In this document: positions 1 to 7,702 of the stretch, piece after piece
How positions within the stretch are numbered: position 1 is the first letter of the stretch
Layout of the letters: every line of letters starts with the position of its first letter
The notes under the pieces: generated by a model
Seen by the model: the letters and a program-made list of their open reading frames with translations, nothing else
Databases searched by the model: none
Told to the model about the DNA's origin: nothing
Made by a program: the position numbers and the translations under genes
Origin: an uncultured Kiritimatiellota bacterium
GTDB lineage: Bacteria > Verrucomicrobiota > Kiritimatiellia > RFP12 > UBA1067
DNA: 18,554 nt
NCBI GenBank assembly: GCA_934643865.1
Contig: CAKUCX010000070.1
Location: 1 to 18,554 of the forward strand
Direction of reading: 5' to 3'

Positions 1-81
1 TCACGGCCCCATGGGCTTCCACCGCCCGCCGCCTCCGCCGCCCCGGCATCACGGCCCCATGGGCTTCCACCGCCCGCCGCC
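1..81 (+). repeat. 48-bp tandem repeat inside the Pro/His-rich gene
   Basis: Positions 1-33 and 49-81 are identical, giving a 48-bp period (16 codons) that encodes the repeated HGPMGFHRPPPPPP block. The second copy then diverges by additional CCG/CCT proline codons. The array may continue upstream of the window. Confidence 0.85.
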
Positions 82-415
82 GCCTCCGCCTCCGCCGCGC
101 TGGGGCTACGGGCCCGGCTTCCACCGCCGCCCCGGCCCGCCGAGCCTCGTCGGCTGGCGGCGCGGTCTCATCCATCCCCACTACCGCAGCTGCTGGTACG
201 ACAACGTCTGGTACGACGCCGCCGGCTACGCCTACTACGCGCCGGGGTACACGGCGACGACGGTCGTTGCGCAGCCCGTCGTCCAGCAGCCCGTCGTGGT
301 GCAGCAGCCCGTCGTCGTCCAGCAGCCGGTCGTCCAGCAGCCGGTTGCGCCGCCTCCGCCCCCGGTGGTGGCGCCGGCCGTCCAGCAGACGGTCGTCGCG
401 CCGGCGGCGTATTGA
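2..415 (+). CDS. Pro/His/Gln-rich low-complexity protein, 5' end outside the window
   Basis: The frame is already open at the first base of the window (His-Gly-Pro before the first ATG at position 11), so this is probably the 3' part of a longer gene. It ends with TGA at 413-415. The visible protein has three parts. First come two copies of a block reading HGPMGFHRPPPPPP. A Trp/Tyr-rich stretch follows (CWYDNVWYDAAGYAYYAPGY), and then a tail of VVQQPVV/VVVQQP repeats with a PPPPP run. No catalytic domain is recognisable. Proteins of this composition are usually exported or surface-associated and annotated as hypothetical; that placement is inference, since no signal peptide lies inside the window. 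The ATG at 11 sits inside the repeat unit and is not a convincing start. The low complexity means other reading frames are also open here; this one is preferred because its repeats are coherent as protein. Confidence 0.55.
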   Translation, partial: HGPMGFHRPPPPPPRHHGPMGFHRPPPPPPPPRWGYGPGFHRRPGPPSLVGWRRGLIHPHYRSCWYDNVWYDAAGYAYYAPGYTATTVVAQPVVQQPVVVQQPVVVQQPVVQQPVAPPPPPVVAPAVQQTVVAPAAY

Positions 416-420
416 CGGCG

Positions 421-515
421 GTTCGGCCGCCGTGCGGCCTACCGGCCGAACGCCCGCCCCATGGGCCCCTCAACCGCTTTCCCGGTTGAAGGGCCCATGC
501 GGTTTCCGTGTTTTT
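421..515 (+). terminator. Two hairpins after the Pro-rich gene, possible terminator
   Basis: The first hairpin has 8-bp arms GTTCGGCC (421-428) and GGCCGAAC (444-451). The second is stronger, with 16-bp arms at 461-476 and 483-498 holding a single mismatch and a 6-nt loop. A run of five T lies at 511-515, about 12 nt beyond the second stem, which is further than in a classic intrinsic terminator. The stem could also work as a processing or bidirectional termination site. The rest of the 172-nt gap before the next gene holds no ORF that I support. Confidence 0.45.
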
Positions 516-587
516 GGGGTTGCATAATCACGCGAAGCGTGAGAAACTAATGCGGTCTTTTTTTTAAGGCGAAAGGAGGTATCCGGC

Positions 588-1541
588 ATGATGACAATCT
601 ACAAATGGGAAAACGGCGGTCTCAAGGAGACGGTCGAACTCTGCGAATCGTGCTGGATCAACCTTGCGGAGCCGACGACGGCCGAGCTTGAACGCGTGCT
701 TAGCTTCTCGCAGGTGCCGCGCGACTTCCTCACCGACCCGCTCGACCGCGAGGAGCGGCCGCGCTTCGAGAGCGAGGACGGCTTCCACCTCGTCATCGTC
801 CACGTGCCGCTGCCCGTGCGGGGGGACGAGGACGACGAGAGCGTCCTCCCCTACGAGACGCTCCCCCTGGGCATTGTCCTCTTCGACCTGAGCGTGATCA
901 CCATCTGCTCGCAGACGACGCCCGTCACGAACGCCTTCCTCGACCAGATCCGCCGCGTCTGCCCGCCCGACGAGCGCAACCGCTTCATGTTCCGCCTCCT
1001 CTGGCACGCGGCCGTCCTCTTCCTGCGCTACCTCCGCGACATGCACGCGAAGATCGAGGATCTGGAGGACTCCCTCCACGAGTCCATCTCGAACGAGGTT
1101 CTCCTGAAGCTGCTCACCTACCAGAAGTCGCTCGTCTACTTCTCCACCTCGCTCAAGGCCGACAACATCCTCATCAACCGCCTCGACCACGCGCGCCAGC
1201 TCAACCTCTCCGAGGACGACTCCGACACGCTCGACGACGCGGCGGTCGAATACCAGCAGGCCCTTGAGACGGCCACGATCCACGCGAACATCCTCAACGG
1301 GACGCTCGACACGTTCGCCTCGCTCATCAACAACAACCTCTCGAACGTGATGAAGTACATGACCGCCGCGACGATCCTCCTCGCCGTGCCGACCGTCATC
1401 ACGAGCGCCTACGGCATGAACATCCCGCTGCCGCTCCAGGCGTATCCGCACGCCTTCGCGGTCTTGTCGGCGATCTCGGGCGTCTTCGCGGTCGGCATCA
1501 TCGGCATCCTCTTCTACCTCTACAAGAAGCGCGTCTTCTGA
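588..1541 (+). CDS. corA: CorA-family divalent metal ion (Mg2+/Co2+) transporter
   Basis: 317 residues, the usual length for the CorA 2-TM-GxN family, whose members form pentameric inner-membrane channels for Mg2+ and sometimes Co2+ or Ni2+. The signature Gly-Met-Asn is at residues 276-278, at the end of the first of two C-terminal membrane segments (about 255-277 and 289-312). The short loop between them and the basic tail KKR fit the family. The long soluble N-terminal part contains the acidic, helical region expected of the cytoplasmic funnel (about residues 140-250). A strong ribosome site AGGAGGT (574-580) lies 7 nt before the ATG at 588; a second ATG at 591 would work almost as well. 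The gene stands alone, with an upstream hairpin region and an AT-rich gap after it. Ion preference cannot be read from the sequence. Confidence 0.93.
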   Translation: MMTIYKWENGGLKETVELCESCWINLAEPTTAELERVLSFSQVPRDFLTDPLDREERPRFESEDGFHLVIVHVPLPVRGDEDDESVLPYETLPLGIVLFDLSVITICSQTTPVTNAFLDQIRRVCPPDERNRFMFRLLWHAAVLFLRYLRDMHAKIEDLEDSLHESISNEVLLKLLTYQKSLVYFSTSLKADNILINRLDHARQLNLSEDDSDTLDDAAVEYQQALETATIHANILNGTLDTFASLINNNLSNVMKYMTAATILLAVPTVITSAYGMNIPLPLQAYPHAFAVLSAISGVFAVGIIGILFYLYKKRVF

Positions 1542-1634
1542 CACGTCCCCCGCAATCCCCCGATTTCCCCATTCATTTCCCCACTCCCCTATTAACAATT
1601 TAAAAATTTAACCATTTCATTCCCATCGATTCCC

Positions 1635-3050
1635 ATGGACGAACTCACAGTCACGAAGCCGGGGCGCGTGGTCGCGATTGTCGGCCGCCCCAACGTGGGC
1701 AAGAGCGCCCTCTTCAACCGCATCGCGCGCCGGCGCATCGCGATCGTCTTCGACCAGCCGGGCGTCACGCGCGACCGCGTGGCGCGCGAGGTCGAGGCGA
1801 ACGGCCAGCGCTTCATGCTCGTCGACACGGGCGGCCTCGCCTTCGCCCGCACGCCCGGCGGCGACGACCCGTTCGCCGCCGAGACGCGCCAGCAGGCCGC
1901 GCTCGCGGTGGCGGACGCGGCCGTGTGCCTCGTCGTCGTCGACGCCCGCGCGGGCGTGACGCCGCTCGACGAGGAGGTTCTCAAGCGCGTGCGCGAGAGC
2001 GGCGTGCCCTGCGCGATCGCGGCGAACAAGTGCGACGCGGAGGCGGACGACGCGCGCGCGGACGAGTTCGCCCGCTTCGGGATGCCCGTCTTCCCCTGCT
2101 CCGCCGAGCATGGGCGCGGCGTCGACGCGCTTGTCGCGTTCGCGACGGCGCGGCTGCCGCCGGACGACGCGGCCGCGGCCGCGCGCCCCCTGCGCGTCGC
2201 GGTGGTCGGCCGCCCGAACGCGGGCAAGAGCTCCTACATCAACCGCCTCCTGAACGCCGAGCGCGTCATCGTGAGCGACATCCCGGGGACGACGCGCGAC
2301 TGCGTGGACGTGCCGTTCACGATCGGCTCGGGCCCGGCGGCGCGCCGCTACGTGCTTGTGGACACGGCGGGCATGAAGAAGCACACGCAGATGTCGAAGA
2401 CGAGCGTCGACAACTTCTCCCTCTTCCGCAGCGAGAAGGCCATCGAGGAGGCGGACGTCGTGCTGCTCGTCCTGGAGAGCGCGCTCGGCCCCACGAAGCA
2501 GGACATGCGCATCGCGGGCAAGATCCTCGACGCGCACCGCGCCTGCGCGATCCTCATGAACAAGTGGGACCTCGCGCACGAGAAGGGGATCCGGGAGGAC
2601 GACGCGACGGCGGTCATCCGCCGGATGATGCCGTTCCTCTCGTTCGCCCCCGTCGTCTTCTGCAGCGCGAAGAGCGGCTACAACGTGCGCCGGACGGTCG
2701 ACGCGATCGACGCGGTCGCCTCCAGCGTCCAGGCGCGCCTGCCCACGGGCGTCCTCAACCGCACGATCGAGGCGGCGACGAAGAAGACGCTCGCGCCGAT
2801 GATCAAGGGCCGGCGGCTCAAGGTCTACTACGGCCTCCAGGTCGGCAACGACCCGCTCACGATCCGCCTCTTCGTCAACGACCCGAAGCTCGTCACCGAC
2901 GCCTACCGGTCGTACCTCGAAAAGGCCCTGCGCGCGCGCTTCGGACTGGAGGGCGCGCCGATCCGGATGTTCCTCAAGGCGCGCAGCCGCAAGGACGGCG
3001 CCGCGCTCGGGCGCGAGATCTCGAACCTGAAGAAAAGTGGTGCTTCGTAG
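1635..3050 (+). CDS. der: Ribosome biogenesis GTPase Der (EngA)
   Basis: 471 residues with the tandem GTPase layout unique to Der, which acts in 50S subunit maturation. The first Walker A is GRPNVGKS (residues 17-24) and the second is GRPNAGKS (192-199). Each G domain also shows its DTGG/DTAG switch region and its G4 motif, NKCD in the first and NKWD in the second. The KH-like C-terminal domain follows (roughly 365-460, with RRLKVYYGLQV and a late KARSRK). The leader 1542-1634 is unusually AT-rich for this window and has no recognisable Shine-Dalgarno sequence before the ATG. The 3' end overlaps the next gene by 14 nt, which suggests cotranscription and perhaps translational coupling with the CLC gene. 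Confidence 0.97.
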   Translation: MDELTVTKPGRVVAIVGRPNVGKSALFNRIARRRIAIVFDQPGVTRDRVAREVEANGQRFMLVDTGGLAFARTPGGDDPFAAETRQQAALAVADAAVCLVVVDARAGVTPLDEEVLKRVRESGVPCAIAANKCDAEADDARADEFARFGMPVFPCSAEHGRGVDALVAFATARLPPDDAAAAARPLRVAVVGRPNAGKSSYINRLLNAERVIVSDIPGTTRDCVDVPFTIGSGPAARRYVLVDTAGMKKHTQMSKTSVDNFSLFRSEKAIEEADVVLLVLESALGPTKQDMRIAGKILDAHRACAILMNKWDLAHEKGIREDDATAVIRRMMPFLSFAPVVFCSAKSGYNVRRTVDAIDAVASSVQARLPTGVLNRTIEAATKKTLAPMIKGRRLKVYYGLQVGNDPLTIRLFVNDPKLVTDAYRSYLEKALRARFGLEGAPIRMFLKARSRKDGAALGREISNLKKSGAS

Positions 3051-4458
3051 GTCCTCCATCGCGGCGTTTCGGTTCTTCCTCGCCGGCGGCGGCCTCTCGG
3101 CCGGCAACGGGCGGCTCTTCGTCCAGTCCGCGCTCGTGGGGCTCGCCGTGGGGCTCGTGACGGCGGCGTTCCATTGGCTGATCGCGTTCCTGGACGGGTT
3201 TCTCCTCCACGGCGTCGGCGCGCACGCCTCGCGCCTCGCATCGGGCGGTTCGCTCCTGCGCGGCCTCGCCTCGCCCGCCGACTGGTGCGACGGACGGCGG
3301 TGGCTGCTCCTCGCGCTGCCGGCGGCGGGCGCCACGCTCGCGGCCCTGCTCATCCGGTGGATCTCGCCCGGCACGCACGCGCGCGGCACCGACTCGGCAA
3401 TCTACGTCTACCACCGCCTCAAGTGCCGCCTCTCCTGGCGCGTCATCCCCGTGAAGGCCGTCGCCTCCGCGCTCGTCATCACCTCCGGCGGCAGCGCGGG
3501 CTACGAGGGCCCGATGACGCTCATCGGCGCGGCGTGCGGCACGAACCTCGCGCGCCTCTTCCACTGGGACGCGGCGACGCGCCGGCGCCTCATGCTCGCG
3601 GGCCTTGCCGCCGGCATCGGCGCGCTCTTCCGCGCGCCGCTCGCGGGGGCGCTCTTCGGCGCGGAGATCCTCTACTCCGGGCTCGACATGGAGTACGAGG
3701 CGATTCTCCCCGCCTTCATCGCCTCGGCCGTCTCCTACACCGTCTATGCGTTCTTCTACGGCTGGACGCCGCTCTTCGCGATGCCGTCCTACGCCTACGA
3801 CGACGGGCTGCGCCTCGTGCCCTACCTCGTCCTCGCGCTCGTCGTCTCGCTCGGCGCGAAGTTCTACATCCAGACGTTCAGGAGCGTGTCGGGCTTCTTC
3901 CGCCACCGGGGCGGCGCGCCGTGGGCGAAGGTCGCCGTGGGCGGGCTCCTGACGGGGCTTCTGGGGTTCTTCTTCCCGGACGTCCTCGGCACGGGCTACG
4001 ACCTCATCCGCGCCGCCTTCCGGCCGGACGCGGAGGTCCTCGGCGTCGGCGGGGGCGGCCCGTGGGGCGCGGCGGGGCTCTTCCTCGCGGTGTTCGCGCT
4101 CAAGGTCCTCGCGACGAGCTTCACGGTCGGCTCGGGCGGCTCGGGCGGCGTTTTCGGCCCCGCGCTCGTCTGCGGCGCGACGCTGAGCGCGGCGTGCGGG
4201 ATCGCCTTCTCGGCGGTCTTCCCGGCGTCCTTCGGCATCCATCCGGCCTCCGTCGCCCTCGTCGGCATGGCGGGGTTCCTCGCGGCGACGATCCGCACGC
4301 CGATCACGGCGGTCATCATGGTCGCGGAGCTGTCCGGCAACCACGCGCTTCTCCTGCCGACGATGTGGGTGTGCGGCCTCGCGTTCGCGCTGACCGACGG
4401 CTGGTCGCTCTACCGCAGCCAGGTCCATTCCCGCGCCTCCTCGCCGGTGCATGCGTAG
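3037..4458 (+). CDS. CLC-family voltage-gated chloride channel / H+-Cl- antiporter
   Basis: 473 residues, nearly all hydrophobic membrane segments, as in bacterial CLC proteins that move Cl- or exchange Cl- for H+ across the inner membrane. The G(x)EGP filter motif appears as GYEGP (residues 155-159), with the gating glutamate at 157. The third filter motif appears as GGVFGP (370-375). The usual first motif GSGIP is replaced by a GTDSAI-type sequence, seen in a subgroup of bacterial CLCs (from memory). No cytoplasmic CBS domains follow, so this is the short form. The start chosen is the GTG at 3037, inside the der stop region; a second GTG follows at once at 3040. The 14-nt overlap with der indicates one transcript. 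Substrate (Cl-, F- or other) is not determined; the fluoride-specific CLC group seems less likely. Confidence 0.92.
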   Translation: MVLRRSSIAAFRFFLAGGGLSAGNGRLFVQSALVGLAVGLVTAAFHWLIAFLDGFLLHGVGAHASRLASGGSLLRGLASPADWCDGRRWLLLALPAAGATLAALLIRWISPGTHARGTDSAIYVYHRLKCRLSWRVIPVKAVASALVITSGGSAGYEGPMTLIGAACGTNLARLFHWDAATRRRLMLAGLAAGIGALFRAPLAGALFGAEILYSGLDMEYEAILPAFIASAVSYTVYAFFYGWTPLFAMPSYAYDDGLRLVPYLVLALVVSLGAKFYIQTFRSVSGFFRHRGGAPWAKVAVGGLLTGLLGFFFPDVLGTGYDLIRAAFRPDAEVLGVGGGGPWGAAGLFLAVFALKVLATSFTVGSGGSGGVFGPALVCGATLSAACGIAFSAVFPASFGIHPASVALVGMAGFLAATIRTPITAVIMVAELSGNHALLLPTMWVCGLAFALTDGWSLYRSQVHSRASSPVHA

Positions 4459-4491
4459 GCGGGCGTCGCGGGCGCGTCAACGGCCGACTTG

Positions 4492-4506
4492 TGGTATACT
4501 CTCTCC
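4492..4506 (+). promoter_or_regulatory. Extended -10 promoter directly before rhaB
   Basis: TG at 4492-4493, one spacer base, then TATACT at 4495-4500, an extended -10 motif. No good -35 hexamer is seen 16-18 nt upstream. The expected transcription start 6-7 nt after the -10 coincides with the ATG at 4507, so the mRNA could lack a 5' leader; no Shine-Dalgarno is present either. Confidence 0.5.
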
Positions 4507-5955
4507 ATGAAATACTACCTCGCCATCGACATCGGGGCCTCGTCGGGCCGCCACATTCTCGGTCACGTCGAAGACGGGCGGATGGTCCTCGAAGAGGTCT
4601 ACCGCTTCGACAACGCGCAGGTCCGCCGGAACGGACACGACTGCTGGGACCACGAGGCGCTCGCGAAGAACGTCCTCGCCGGCCTTGCGACGTGCCGGGA
4701 ACTCGGCAAGATCCCGCGTTCCGTCGGCATCGACACGTGGGGCGTCGACTACATCCTCCTGGACGGGAAGGACCGGCCGTGTTCGGACATGGTGGCCTAC
4801 CGCGACGCGCGCACGCAGGGCATGGACGCCGTGGTGGACGCCGCCGTGCCGCTCGCCGGGCTCTACGCCCGCACGGGCATCCAGAAGCAGCCGTTCAACA
4901 CGGTCTACCAGCTCACGGCCCTTCGGCGCGAACATCCCGAACAGCTCGCGGCGGCCGACCGCTTCCTGATGGTGCCGGACTACCTCAACTTCGTCCTCAC
5001 GGGCCGGATCGCGAACGAGTACACGAACGCGACGACGACGAACCTCGTCAACGCCGGGACGCGGACGTGGGACGGGGAGGTCCTCGACCGCCTCGGTCTG
5101 CCGCGCCGCATCTTCGGCGAACTGCGGATGCCGGGCACGGCGCTCGGCGGCTTCACGAAGGCCGTGCAGGAGGCGGTCGGGTTCGACGCGCAGGTCGTCC
5201 TCCCCGCGACGCACGACACGGGCAGCGCCTTCCTCGCCGTCCCCGCGCGCGACGACCGGGCCGTCTACATCTCGTCGGGCACGTGGTCCCTCCTCGGCGT
5301 CGAGAACGACGCGCCGATCACGACGCCCGCCTCCCAGGCCGCGAACTTCACGAACGAGGGCGGCGCGTGGTACCGCTTCCGCTACCTCAAGAACATCATG
5401 GGCCTCTGGATGGTCCAGAGCATCCGCCGCGAACTGAACGGCGTCGCCTACGTGGAGGGCAAGGCGCGCGCGGCCTCCTGGACGCTCGCCGACCACGAGC
5501 CGGGACGCACGTACTCCTTCGCCGACCTGGAGGCGGCCGCGAAGGCCGCCGCCGCGTTCACGGGCACGGTGGACGTGAACGACGCGCGCTTCCTCGCGCC
5601 CGACTCGATGATCGCGGAGGTCGTCGCGGCGGCGGACGTGAAGCCGGCGACGGTGGGCGAACTCGTGCAGTGCGTCTACCGGTCGCTCGCGCGGTGCTAC
5701 GCGGACGCGATCCGGAACCTTTCCGCGCTCACGGGCAAGACCTACACCTCGGTCAACATCGTGGGCGGCGGCTCGAAGGACGGCTACCTCAACGCGCTCA
5801 CCGCCCAGGCCACGGGCCTCGACGTGTTCGCGGGCCCGACGGAGGGGACGGCGATCGGCAACCTGATCGTGCAGTTCATCGCGGGCGGCGAATTCCCCGA
5901 CCTCGCCGCCGCGCGCGCCGCCGTGCGCGCGAGCTTCGACGTCACGCGGGTGTAG
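4507..5955 (+). CDS. rhaB: Rhamnulokinase
   Basis: 482 residues of the FGGY carbohydrate kinase family, close in length to E. coli RhaB (489). The enzyme phosphorylates L-rhamnulose to L-rhamnulose 1-phosphate with ATP, in the cytoplasm. The N-terminal phosphate-binding loop is DIGASSGR (residues 8-15). The second-domain motifs HDTGSAF (from 236) and SSGTWSL (256-262), and the block NEGG...RYLKNIMGLW, match rhamnulokinases better than xylulo-, glycero- or fuculokinases. An in-frame TTG at 4489 is possible, but the ATG at 4507 gives the conserved N-terminus and sits exactly where the promoter predicts. No other rha genes (isomerase, aldolase, transporter) are adjacent. Seven nucleotides separate it from the prenyltransferase gene. 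Confidence 0.94.
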   Translation: MKYYLAIDIGASSGRHILGHVEDGRMVLEEVYRFDNAQVRRNGHDCWDHEALAKNVLAGLATCRELGKIPRSVGIDTWGVDYILLDGKDRPCSDMVAYRDARTQGMDAVVDAAVPLAGLYARTGIQKQPFNTVYQLTALRREHPEQLAAADRFLMVPDYLNFVLTGRIANEYTNATTTNLVNAGTRTWDGEVLDRLGLPRRIFGELRMPGTALGGFTKAVQEAVGFDAQVVLPATHDTGSAFLAVPARDDRAVYISSGTWSLLGVENDAPITTPASQAANFTNEGGAWYRFRYLKNIMGLWMVQSIRRELNGVAYVEGKARAASWTLADHEPGRTYSFADLEAAAKAAAAFTGTVDVNDARFLAPDSMIAEVVAAADVKPATVGELVQCVYRSLARCYADAIRNLSALTGKTYTSVNIVGGGSKDGYLNALTAQATGLDVFAGPTEGTAIGNLIVQFIAGGEFPDLAAARAAVRASFDVTRV

Positions 5956-5962
5956 CGGGGCC

Positions 5963-6985
5963 GTGGCCGCGCGCGAACAGTTCCGGGCCTGCTTCCTCCT
6001 CCTCCGCCCCTGGAGCTACACGGCGACGCTCGTGCCGTTCCTCGTGGCGGCGGGGTGGTACGTGGGGTTTTGCGGATATTATGGCAAGCACCCGCATTGG
6101 GTACACTGGGGGCTCGGCCTCGTGGCGGGCCTCCTCTTCCAGGCGACCGTCAACCTGCTCAACACGTGGGGCGACGAGCGGAGCGGCGTCGACGACGCGC
6201 CCGGCGCAATCCGCACGACGCCGCAGGTCCACGACGGCCTCGTCTCCCTCGACGCCGTGCGGAACGCCGCGCTCGCCTGCGCGGGCGCGGCGTCCCTCCT
6301 GGGCGTCGGGCTCTGCTTCTACCGCGACGGGGGGGCCTGGCGCTTCAACGGGCCGCTCTTTGCGGCGGGTTTCCTCGGGTTCCTCGGCTCCGTCAACTAT
6401 TCGACGGGCATCACGTTCAAGTACCGGGGCCTCGGCGTGCCGTTCGTCTCGTTCCTGATGGGGCCATTGGAGATCTACGTCGCCTGGGCGTTGCTGGACC
6501 CGCAGGAGGCACCGTCCTTCTTCGGCTTCGGTTCCTTCCCCGTCTCTTCTCTCGTCGTCTTCCTTTTTCTCACGCTGCCCGTCGCCGCCCTCGTGGGCGT
6601 CGTCATGCACGGGAACGACATGCGGGACATCCCGTCGGACCGGGCGGCCGGCATTGCGACGCTCGCGTCGTGGCTGGGGCCGCGCGGCGCGCTCGCCTAC
6701 TACCGCGTCTGCCATCTTCTGCCTTACGGCGTGTGCCTGCTCTTGTGGATTTTGCCCGCACGGGCGACGTTTGTCCCTCCGCTCTGTGCGCTTCTGCTGC
6801 CGTTCCTCTGCCTGCCGCTGACGGTTCGGACGCTGCGCGCGGCGGGGCGCGCCTACCGGGCCTGTCCCGAAAATCCGCCGTGGCGCGGCCTGGAGCGCGC
6901 ATCGGGGAAGATCCTGTTCGTCTTCGGCGCGCTCTATGCGCTGTCGTTTCCCCTGGTTCCCTTTCTCTCGCGAGCTTTCAAATGA
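5963..6985 (+). CDS. UbiA/MenA-type prenyltransferase
   Basis: 340-residue polytopic membrane protein with both Asp-rich motifs of the UbiA superfamily. The first is NLLNTWGDERSGVDD (residues 64-78). The second is NDMRDIPSDRAAG followed by TLASWLG (218-238), very close to the N(N/D)xRDIxxDxxAGKxTLA motif of 1,4-dihydroxy-2-naphthoate polyprenyltransferase (MenA). The N-terminal LLRPWSYTATLVP also matches the MenA start. Such enzymes attach a polyprenyl chain to an aromatic acceptor in the inner membrane. The start is GTG at 5963, with no clear Shine-Dalgarno sequence, 7 nt after the rhaB stop. The end overlaps the next gene by ATGA. No other menaquinone genes are present here, so the acceptor is open; another UbiA-type aromatic or lipid acceptor is possible. 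Confidence 0.85.
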   Translation: MAAREQFRACFLLLRPWSYTATLVPFLVAAGWYVGFCGYYGKHPHWVHWGLGLVAGLLFQATVNLLNTWGDERSGVDDAPGAIRTTPQVHDGLVSLDAVRNAALACAGAASLLGVGLCFYRDGGAWRFNGPLFAAGFLGFLGSVNYSTGITFKYRGLGVPFVSFLMGPLEIYVAWALLDPQEAPSFFGFGSFPVSSLVVFLFLTLPVAALVGVVMHGNDMRDIPSDRAAGIATLASWLGPRGALAYYRVCHLLPYGVCLLLWILPARATFVPPLCALLLPFLCLPLTVRTLRAAGRAYRACPENPPWRGLERASGKILFVFGALYALSFPLVPFLSRAFK

Positions 6986-7638
6986 AACCGAACGCAGTTC
7001 TGGACGGGGCGAAAGCCTACATCTTCGACATGGACGGGACGCTCGTGGACAACCTCGCCTACCACGTGCGGGCCTACCACATCTTCTCGCGCCGCTATGG
7101 GCACGAGCTGACGGACGCGCAGATCATCGGCTGGACGGGCGCCACGAACCGCTACTTCATGGAGCGCATCCTGGGGCGGCCCGCCTCGGCGGACGAGGCG
7201 AAGCGCATGGAGGACGAGAAGGAAGCGCTCTACCGCGCGCTCTACGCGCCGCACCTCGCGCTCGCGCCCGGCGCGCGCGAGCTGCTGGACCGCGCCCGCC
7301 GCGCGGGGATCGTCTGCGCGGTCGCCTCGGGCGCGCCCACGCAGAACATCGACTTCGTGCTGGACGGCCTGCGCATCCGCGACGCATTCGCGGCCGTCGT
7401 CGACGCCTCGCAGTACGCGCGGGGGAAGCCGGCGCCGGACTGCTTCCTCACGGCGGCCGCGAGGATCGGCGTCGCGCCGCCGGACTGCGTGGTCTTCGAG
7501 GACGCGGTCTACGGCGTCCAGGCCGCGCACGCGGCGGGCATGCGCGTCGTCGCGCTCACGACCTCCAGTCCGCGCGCGACGCTGGAGGCCGCGTCCGCCG
7601 ATCTCGTCGTCGCCTCCTTTACTGAACTCATGGCATGA
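6982..7638 (+). CDS. HAD-superfamily phosphatase / beta-phosphoglucomutase-like hydrolase
   Basis: 218 residues, subfamily IA of the haloacid dehalogenase superfamily. Motif I is FDMDGTLVDN, with the nucleophile Asp16 and the acid/base Asp18. Motif II is the Ser in VASGAPT. Motif III is the Lys in GKPAPD, and motif IV is FEDA followed by the typical VQAAHAAGM helix. The helical cap lies between motifs I and II. These proteins hydrolyse or transfer phosphate on small phospho-metabolites in the cytoplasm; the substrate cannot be deduced. The ATG overlaps the prenyltransferase stop (ATGA), so the two are probably translationally coupled. The same frame is open much further upstream, but that part is antisense-like shadow and shows no homology. 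Confidence 0.88.
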   Translation: MKPNAVLDGAKAYIFDMDGTLVDNLAYHVRAYHIFSRRYGHELTDAQIIGWTGATNRYFMERILGRPASADEAKRMEDEKEALYRALYAPHLALAPGARELLDRARRAGIVCAVASGAPTQNIDFVLDGLRIRDAFAAVVDASQYARGKPAPDCFLTAAARIGVAPPDCVVFEDAVYGVQAAHAAGMRVVALTTSSPRATLEAASADLVVASFTELMA

Positions 7639-7640
7639 TG

Positions 7641-7673
7641 GAACGCAGATGCTTCGCAAGGCGATCTGCGTTC
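7641..7673 (+). other. Perfect 10-bp hairpin between the HAD gene and psd
   Basis: Arms GAACGCAGAT (7641-7650) and ATCTGCGTTC (7664-7673) are perfectly complementary with a 13-nt loop. No T-run follows, so it may be an RNA processing or pausing structure rather than a terminator. It buries the in-frame ATG at 7649, which argues against that codon as the psd start. Confidence 0.55.
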
Positions 7674-7702
7674 AAACCGAAACGGGGAATGGCATTTTAT
7701 CT

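Noticed and set aside
3174..6458. A 1094-codon + frame spanning the CLC gene, rhaB and the prenyltransferase
   Set aside because: Arg/Pro/Gly-rich shadow of three well-identified genes in another frame; no domain similarity.
7649..7702. Upstream ATG start for psd adding 18 residues
   Set aside because: It lies inside a perfect hairpin, has no ribosome site, and the extra residues do not fit the family start, whereas MKQVEYIDRKTG does.
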